DNA of 9,318 nucleotides, taken from NCBI GenBank assembly GCA_030836605.1, contig JAUPMC010000047.1, forward strand, positions 1-9,318, given 5' to 3'. The notes below the pieces were generated by a model that saw only the letters and a program-made list of their open reading frames with translations, searched no databases and was not told the DNA's origin. This stretch comes from Thermoplasmatota archaeon (GTDB taxonomy: Archaea > Thermoplasmatota > Thermoplasmata > UBA10834). Of the stretch, positions 5,488-9,318 are shown piece by piece (within the stretch, counting starts at the first letter, position 1; every line of letters begins with the position of its first letter). A program made the translations under genes and the position numbers.

Positions 5488-6783
5488 CTGTCGTCGACAC
5501 TTATCAAGAACGGCCTCGTCGTGACCCAGAACGCGCGCAGGGAGGTCCTGAGGGCGGATGTGCTCGTGAACGGGACCAGGGTCGAGCAGGTCGGGAACGT
5601 TGACGCCGACGCGGACGTCGTCATCGACGCCTCCGGGTGCGTCGTCATGCCCGGGCTCATCAACTGCCACGCGCATGTCGCGATGGCGGTCATGAGGAGC
5701 GTCGCGGACGACGTGCGGCTCGAGGGCTTCCTCGAGCGCACGTTCGCGATCGACTCGAAGCGGGGCCCGGACGACATCGCCGCCGGGGCGGCGCTGGGCT
5801 GCCTCGAGATGGCCAGGACGGGGACGACCACTTTCCTGGACCTGTACTACTCCCAGGACGTCATAGCGAAGGTCGTCGAGCAGGTCGGTCTCAGGGGGTA
5901 CCTCGGCTGGGCCGTGCTCGACCAGGAGTTCACCACGCAGAAGGGGGACCCTGTCAAGAACTGCGAGAGGTTCGTCATGGCCCACAAGGGCAGGGAGCTC
6001 GTGAAGCCCGTGGTCGCCCCCCAGGGCGTGTACGTCTGCTCCGACGAGACCTTCAGGAGGGCCAAGGAGCTCGCGGTCCGGAGCGCCACGTTCTGCCACT
6101 ACCACCTGTCTGAGACCAGGTACGAGGTGTACGAGTTCCAGAGGAAGGCCGGGAAGAGGCCCGTGGAGCACCTGGCCGAGACCGGGTTCCTGTCCAAGGG
6201 CGATGTCGCGGCCCACGGAGTCTGGGTCACTGTCAACGAGATACGCGCGCTGGCCAAGGCCGGCGTGTCCGTCGCCCACTGCCCGACGAGCAACATGAAG
6301 CTCGCGAGCGGCGGGTTCGCGCCCCTGCCAGAGATGTTCTCGAACGGGGTCAACGTGTGCCTCGGGACGGACGGGGCGTCGTCCAACAACTCGCTCGACA
6401 TGTTCCTCGAGATGAAGTTCGCGTCCCTCATGCACAAGGCGCACAGGTGGGACGCCACCGTCGTGCCCGCCCAGAAGGCCCTGGACATGGCCACGGTGGA
6501 CGCCGCGGCCGCCCTCGGGGCGGCAAAGGACCTCGGCTCCGTCGAGCCCGGGAAGAAGGCGGACATCGTCATAGTGGACTGCGACACCCCCGGGATGACG
6601 CCGACAACGGCGGAGAACGCGGTCGCGAACCTCGTCTACGCCTCCCCGAGCCGTTCGGTCAGGGACACCATGGTCAACGGCAGGTTCGTCCTCAGGGACG
6701 GCAAGTGCGCGACCGTCGACGAGGCCAAGGTCCTGGAAGTCGCCCGGGCCCAGGCGGCGGCGCTGCTCTCAAGATCGAAATGA
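5488..6783 (+). CDS. dadD: 5'-deoxyadenosine / S-adenosylhomocysteine / methylthioadenosine deaminase
   Basis: Amidohydrolase-superfamily enzyme that deaminates adenosine-type by-products of SAM chemistry to the inosine forms. In methanogens the MJ1541-type enzyme (DadD) acts on 5'-deoxyadenosine, SAH, MTA and adenosine; the MtaD/SAH-deaminase name also fits. Numbered from CTG 5488 (431 residues, typical length about 420-435), the metal ligands are H61 and H63 in the GLINCHAH motif, H206 in CHYHLSETR, H243 in AAHGVWV, and D295 in LGTDGASSNN. The tail has the usual GSVEPGKKADIVIVD. From GTG 5521 the protein would lack its first strand LIKNGLVVTQN, which is in frame upstream; a stop at 5479 limits the extension and no ATG, GTG or TTG lies between. 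The start is thus inferred to be CTG with GAGGTGA before it. Single gene, divergent from the metallo-hydrolase. Function is confident at family level; the preferred substrate is not. Confidence 0.9.
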   Translation: MSSTLIKNGLVVTQNARREVLRADVLVNGTRVEQVGNVDADADVVIDASGCVVMPGLINCHAHVAMAVMRSVADDVRLEGFLERTFAIDSKRGPDDIAAGAALGCLEMARTGTTTFLDLYYSQDVIAKVVEQVGLRGYLGWAVLDQEFTTQKGDPVKNCERFVMAHKGRELVKPVVAPQGVYVCSDETFRRAKELAVRSATFCHYHLSETRYEVYEFQRKAGKRPVEHLAETGFLSKGDVAAHGVWVTVNEIRALAKAGVSVAHCPTSNMKLASGGFAPLPEMFSNGVNVCLGTDGASSNNSLDMFLEMKFASLMHKAHRWDATVVPAQKALDMATVDAAAALGAAKDLGSVEPGKKADIVIVDCDTPGMTPTTAENAVANLVYASPSRSVRDTMVNGRFVLRDGKCATVDEAKVLEVARAQAAALLSRSK

Positions 6784-6820
6784 TAAAAGGTAAGCGGTTT
6801 GAGCGGTTTGCCCGGGGCGC

Positions 6821-7930
6821 CTAGGACTTGTCCAGCCTCGAGGTCATCTTGTCCTTCTTGGCCAGCTCGGCGATCTGCTCCGCCTCGACCTTCTCCTTGG
6901 CCACGAGGTCCTCGCCGGCCTTCATCTCCCTCCGGAGCTCCTCCGGCTTCGGGATGGGGCCCAGGACATCGTCCGCCTTGCCGACCGACCGCTCTATCTC
7001 CGCGATGTTCGAGACATCCCTCTGAGGCGTCTGCCTGCCCACGCCGAGGTACTCGGACGCGCCCTCGACGAGCCTGGTCAGCTCGAACGGGAATATGATC
7101 TTGGTCGCCTGTCCGTTGCCCACGGCCTTGAGCGTGTCCAGGGACAGCACCGTCAGCGCCTTCGAGTCGAGCGGCGCGGCACCCACGGAAATCACGCGCA
7201 GCTTCTGCGCCTCACCCTGGGCCTCGAGTATGATGGCGAGCCTCAGGCCCTCCGCCTCGAGTATCTTGGCCTGCCTCAGGCCCTCGGCCTGCAGGATCCG
7301 GGACTGCTTGTCGCCCTCGGCGTTCAGGATCGCGGCCTTCTTCTGGCCGTCGGCCTTCAGGATTGCCGCCCTCCTCAGCCTCTCGGCCGAGGTCTGCTCC
7401 TCCATGGCGTCCTTGACCTTGCCCGCGGGGTCGACCTCCCTGATCTCGACCGCCTCGACCTTGACGCCCCACTTGTCCGTGGCCTCGTCGAGCACGTCCC
7501 TCAGGTGGAGGTTGATCTTCTCCCTGTTGGACAGTATCTCGTCCAGCTCCATGTCTCCGATGATGGACCTGAGCGTGGTCTGCGCGAGGTATATCGTCGC
7601 GGTACGGTAGTTCGTGACCTCGAAGAAGGCCTTCTTCGGGTCGATGACCTTGATGTATATGATGGCGTCCACGTTCGTCGGGGAGTTGTCCTTCGTGATG
7701 ACCTCCTGCCTCGGGACGTCCATGACCTGCGTACGCAGGTCGATCTTGATGACCTCATTTATGAGCGGGCGGACGTAGTTGAACCCTGGGTTCAGCAGTC
7801 TCATGAACCTGCCCAGGCTCATGTATATGCCCTGCTCGTAGGGCCTGACGATCTTGATACCCGTTGTCAGAATCGCGAACGCCGCGATTATGACGAGTAT
7901 CAGCAACGCGATTATCCCTGCACTTGCCAT
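6821..7930 (-). CDS. SPFH/stomatin-like membrane protein
   Basis: Stomatin/prohibitin-type scaffold protein that oligomerises on the inner face of the membrane. The 369 residues have one N-terminal hydrophobic segment (about 5-24), then IVRPYEQGIYMSLGR and the SPFH domain to about residue 175, with the hallmark DLRTQVMDVPRQEVITKDN at 64-82. Next comes a coiled-coil of 11-residue repeats at 181-246, a short conserved part (IIFPFELTRLVEG) and a charged tail. It overlaps nothing and lies 31 bases after nfeD on the same strand, with GGAGGAGGAGAGGA before its ATG. NfeD-stomatin pairing is a well-known operon in archaea and bacteria, and the NfeD C-terminal domain is thought to bind the stomatin. 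The 3' end converges on the deaminase gene with a 37-base gap. Confidence 0.95.
   Translation of the reverse strand: MASAGIIALLILVIIAAFAILTTGIKIVRPYEQGIYMSLGRFMRLLNPGFNYVRPLINEVIKIDLRTQVMDVPRQEVITKDNSPTNVDAIIYIKVIDPKKAFFEVTNYRTATIYLAQTTLRSIIGDMELDEILSNREKINLHLRDVLDEATDKWGVKVEAVEIREVDPAGKVKDAMEEQTSAERLRRAAILKADGQKKAAILNAEGDKQSRILQAEGLRQAKILEAEGLRLAIILEAQGEAQKLRVISVGAAPLDSKALTVLSLDTLKAVGNGQATKIIFPFELTRLVEGASEYLGVGRQTPQRDVSNIAEIERSVGKADDVLGPIPKPEELRREMKAGEDLVAKEKVEAEQIAELAKKDKMTSRLDKS
7226..7390 (-). repeat. Five 33-bp units encoding 11-residue coiled-coil repeats
   Basis: Within the stomatin gene, residues 181-235 form five units of pattern x-A-E-G-x-x-x-A-x-I-L (SAERLRRAAIL, KADGQKKAAIL, NAEGDKQSRIL, QAEGLRQAKIL, EAEGLRLAIIL), with a sixth degenerate unit after them. 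The DNA is also similar between units, most of all in the last two. Hendecad coiled coils are usual in this family. Confidence 0.85.
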
Positions 7931-7961
7931 TCCTCTCCTCCTCCTATATCCTCGACCTGTC

Positions 7962-8426
7962 TCACTTCTTCGGGCTCGCTACGATCTCCTCGACCACGAC
8001 ATGCACGCCCTCGCTCGACTTGACCACCACATGCGTGCCAGCCGGGATCGGGACCTCCGAGAGCGCGCTCCATGTGTCGTTGGCTATCCTGACCTTGCCG
8101 CTCATGGAGTGCGGGACGACCTCCTTCTCCACCACGCCGGTCATGCCGACGAGGGATGTCGCCACCGTGGTCTCGGGCGGCGCCGGGGGCGCGAGCTTCT
8201 GATACATGAATATCGTGATGATGATCATCGGCACGAGGATTATCACGGCCGTCACAGGCGCGTACCATGTCAGGAGCCAGTCGGGATAGACTATCCCTAT
8301 GCCACCCAGGACTATCAGGACGGTCGCCGGGACGATCATGAACACGCCGGGGGACGCGGCCTCCGCCAGGAGCAGCAGTATGCCTATGATGAGGAATGCG
8401 AGGGCCAATTCCATACCCAGAGCCAT
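7962..8426 (-). CDS. nfeD: NfeD-like membrane protein (short form)
   Basis: Stomatin operon partner. The 154 residues have three hydrophobic helices at about 6-23, 27-46 and 53-75, a Pro-rich hinge (LAPPAPPETT), and a C-terminal OB-fold domain at about 88-150 (LVGMTGVVEKEVVPHSMSGKVRI and following strands). This is the short NfeD type without the N-terminal serine-protease domain found in PH1510-like proteins, so it should act as a membrane anchor or partner for the SPFH protein rather than as a peptidase. The TATA box at 8448-8455 is 26 bases before the ATG at 8426, predicting a leaderless start; a second ATG four codons later is less favoured. The SPFH gene follows after 31 bases. Confidence 0.92.
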   Translation of the reverse strand: MALGMELALAFLIIGILLLLAEAASPGVFMIVPATVLIVLGGIGIVYPDWLLTWYAPVTAVIILVPMIIITIFMYQKLAPPAPPETTVATSLVGMTGVVEKEVVPHSMSGKVRIANDTWSALSEVPIPAGTHVVVKSSEGVHVVVEEIVASPKK

Positions 8427-8447
8427 GTTTGAGACACGGGGGTGAGG

Positions 8448-8455
8448 CTATATTA
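8448..8455 (-). promoter_or_regulatory. TATA box of the nfeD-SPFH operon
   Basis: The minus strand reads TAATATAG, centred 26 bases before the nfeD ATG, giving a predicted leaderless transcript. It lies about 80 bases past the stop of the helix-turn-helix gene, so the operon has its own promoter although the upstream gene runs the same way. Confidence 0.65.
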
Positions 8456-8528
8456 GGTTATTGACGGAAGGCCCGCACATGGCACCGACTGGTACGATAG
8501 GCGGCGCGCCGTCCATTTCCTCCGATCC

Positions 8529-8546
8529 GAGGCTCACCTGAGCCTC
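8529..8546. repeat. Perfect inverted repeat on the stop codon of the helix-turn-helix gene
   Basis: GAGGCTCA and TGAGCCTC are perfect 8-base complements separated by CC. The stop codon (8534-8536) is inside the left arm. It can form a stable stem-loop at the end of the message or act as a DNA-binding site about 75 bases upstream of the nfeD TATA box. No T-run follows. Confidence 0.5.
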
Positions 8547-8917
8547 ATCCTCGCTGCGACGTGGTAGCACCAGAGACCGTGTCTCGCCAGGGCCTCGTTC
8601 GTGTTGTAGACCGTGATCCTCTCGGGCTCGGTCCTGTAGCGGAGCACTTCCTCGATGGGGTAGCCGACATAGTCGGTGAGCTTCAGAAGCCTCTCGTACG
8701 GGAACGGCTGCTCGCCGACGAGTATCTGCCGGACGCTCCACCCTGGGTGGATCCTGGACCGATACCCCATCTCCCGCGCGAGCCTGTTGATGCTCCCCGC
8801 CTTGTCTATCCCGGTCTTGATGAAGGGCACCCGGAACGAGGACGCTATCCATACCCGGGTATCCGCGTTATGAGCCCTGTTGCCAAATCTGCTACCGTAA
8901 CCTTCTCCTGAGCTCAT
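8534..8917 (-). CDS. Small helix-turn-helix (Xre/Cro-like) domain protein
   Basis: The 127 residues have a probable helix-turn-helix in the middle, about 36-92: KAGSINRLAREMGYRSR, then a loop with HPGWSVRQILVGEQ as the recognition part, then PYERLLKLTDYVGYPIEEVL. The pattern of first helix, L-A-R, conserved W-x-x-x-x-x-G and I/V-P-x-E-x-L-x-x-L is that of archaeal Xre-like DNA-binding domains, sometimes found in single-domain regulators. N-terminal residues 1-20 are polar and may be disordered. The C-terminal 25 residues (ITVYNTNEALARHGLWCYHV and on) are not recognised. The ATG at 8917 is about 30 bases from a TATA box. It is divergent from the YjbQ gene and followed by nfeD, and may regulate itself, its divergent neighbour or nfeD; no target is proven. 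It could instead bind RNA. Confidence 0.7.
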   Translation of the reverse strand: MSSGEGYGSRFGNRAHNADTRVWIASSFRVPFIKTGIDKAGSINRLAREMGYRSRIHPGWSVRQILVGEQPFPYERLLKLTDYVGYPIEEVLRYRTEPERITVYNTNEALARHGLWCYHVAARMRLR

Positions 8918-8943
8918 ACAAGAAGGTAGATTGATACTTTTTG

Positions 8944-8951
8944 CTATATAG
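8944..8951 (-). promoter_or_regulatory. TATA box of the helix-turn-helix gene
   Basis: The minus strand reads CTATATAG, a self-complementary box centred about 30 bases before ATG 8917. The predicted start near 8921 leaves a leader of only a few bases. AT-rich bases (AAAAAG) follow. Confidence 0.6.
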
Positions 8952-8971
8952 TATTTCCTAGGAGATGTCCG

Positions 8972-9015
8972 CCCGATCGGGTATGTACCGGGCCCATCTG
9001 GGCATCTGGTGGTAC
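8972..9015. promoter_or_regulatory. Cluster of palindromes between divergent genes, possible regulator sites
   Basis: CCCGATCGGG (8972-8981) is a perfect 10-base palindrome. A few bases on, GTACC (8985-8989) and GGTAC (9011-9015) enclose GCCCA-TC-TGGGC (8992-9003). They lie between the TATA box of the helix-turn-helix gene and that of the YjbQ gene. Dyad sites in such a place could bind the helix-turn-helix protein itself; this is inferred from position only. Confidence 0.35.
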
Positions 9016-9035
9016 AATACTCGAACCGTTGGACT

Positions 9036-9043
9036 CTTTATCA
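9036..9043 (+). promoter_or_regulatory. TATA-like element of the YjbQ gene
   Basis: CTTTATCA, centred 38 bases before ATG 9078, predicting a start near 9066 and a leader of about 12 bases. An in-frame GTG at 9069 is an alternative start three codons upstream. Confidence 0.4.
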
Positions 9044-9077
9044 TGTCTGACGTTGATACCTTCGGCTGGTGCCTCGC

Positions 9078-9318
9078 ATGACCGTCCACACGGGCAGGAT
9101 AGGGCTCAAGACAGAAGCGAAGGACGAGGTCTTGGATGTGTCCTCCAAGGTCCAGGAGATCGTGACGGAGTCGGGCGTGGCCGACGGGCTCGCGGTCGTG
9201 TTCGTCGTGGGCTCGACGGCAGCGGTGACGACGGTCGAGCACGAGCCCGGGTTGGTCTCGGACCTCAGGGGCGCCCTGGACAGGCTCTACCCGAAGGGGG
9301 AGGACTACGAGCACCACA
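9078..9318 (+). CDS. YjbQ/UPF0047 family protein, N-terminal part (cut by window edge)
   Basis: The first 80 residues of a small protein I recognise as the YjbQ (UPF0047, COG0432) family, usually 130-140 residues. Some members show weak thiamine-phosphate synthase activity, but the true role is unsettled. Visible are the strand-rich start (TGRIGLKTEAKDEVLDVSSK), the conserved VVGSTAAVTTVEHEPGLVSD at 43-62 and, at the edge, YEHH, which in the family leads into the Y-x-H-N part of the metal site. The GST in place of the bacterial HTT before the A-x-T-T segment is, as I recall, usual for archaeal members. It diverges from the helix-turn-helix gene. The remaining half, with the other conserved histidines, lies outside the window. 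Confidence 0.85.
   Translation, partial: MTVHTGRIGLKTEAKDEVLDVSSKVQEIVTESGVADGLAVVFVVGSTAAVTTVEHEPGLVSDLRGALDRLYPKGEDYEHH

Noticed and set aside
5521..6783. GTG 5521 as the start of the deaminase
   Set aside because: It would remove the conserved first strand encoded in frame upstream, and the only good Shine-Dalgarno is 39 bases away.
6784..6820. Direct repeat GCGGTTTG-A-GCGGTTTG between the convergent deaminase and stomatin genes
   Set aside because: Only two short copies in a 37-base gap, with no hairpin or T-run; too little to call a terminator or a site.
7226..7390. CRISPR-like or tandem DNA repeat with 33-bp period
   Set aside because: No spacers; the period is three times 11 codons and the units encode the hendecad coiled coil of the stomatin family.
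8448..8852. An alternative minus-strand frame over the helix-turn-helix gene
   Set aside because: Its product is low-complexity and Arg/Glu-rich, whereas the other frame shows a coherent helix-turn-helix domain behind a TATA box.

Overview
The window is a gene-dense, GC-rich piece of an archaeal chromosome. A hand count of the first 60 bases from 5521 gives about 68% G+C. The archaeal assignment rests on a RadA recombinase with an N-terminal helix-hairpin-helix, a class I (archaeal) CCA-adding enzyme, an archaeal Trm-G10-type tRNA methyltransferase, and TATA boxes lying 25-30 bases before starts, several of which predict leaderless or nearly leaderless mRNAs. Gene style and content fit a euryarchaeon, perhaps Thermoplasmatota, but that rank is an inference.

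Layout from left to right. 1-1449 (minus strand): radA followed by the 5' part of the tRNA m2(2)G10 methyltransferase gene, which runs off the left edge. 1450-1578: divergent promoters. 1579-2334 (plus): a three-helix membrane protein with an external beta-rich domain, convergent with cca (2338-3663, minus). 3664-3965: about 300 bases without a clear gene, holding the cca promoter, a terminator-like hairpin and an unusually AT-rich patch with a long imperfect inverted repeat. 3966-4322 (minus): an unrecognised 118-residue protein. 4323-4463: promoter region with an 8-2-8 palindrome next to a TATA box. 4464-4610 (plus): a cysteine-rich microprotein of 48 residues. 4613-5425 (minus): an RNase Z-like metallo-beta-lactamase-fold hydrolase. 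5488-6783 (plus): a 5'-deoxyadenosine/SAH/MTA deaminase that appears to start at CTG. 6821-8426 (minus): an NfeD-stomatin (SPFH) pair. 8534-8917 (minus): a small helix-turn-helix protein. 9078-end (plus): the start of a YjbQ/UPF0047 protein.

Most genes are housekeeping: recombination, tRNA maturation and modification, recycling of adenosine-containing by-products of S-adenosylmethionine chemistry, and membrane organisation. Only radA-trmG10 and nfeD-SPFH look like operons. The others are single genes, arranged divergently or convergently with very short 3' gaps (3, 2 and 37 bases).

The least explained part is 3720-4610: the terminator-like hairpin, the AT-rich inverted-repeat patch, the unknown 118-residue protein, the palindromic putative operator and the Cys-rich microprotein. 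The other notable point is the CTG start with a textbook Shine-Dalgarno site for the deaminase.
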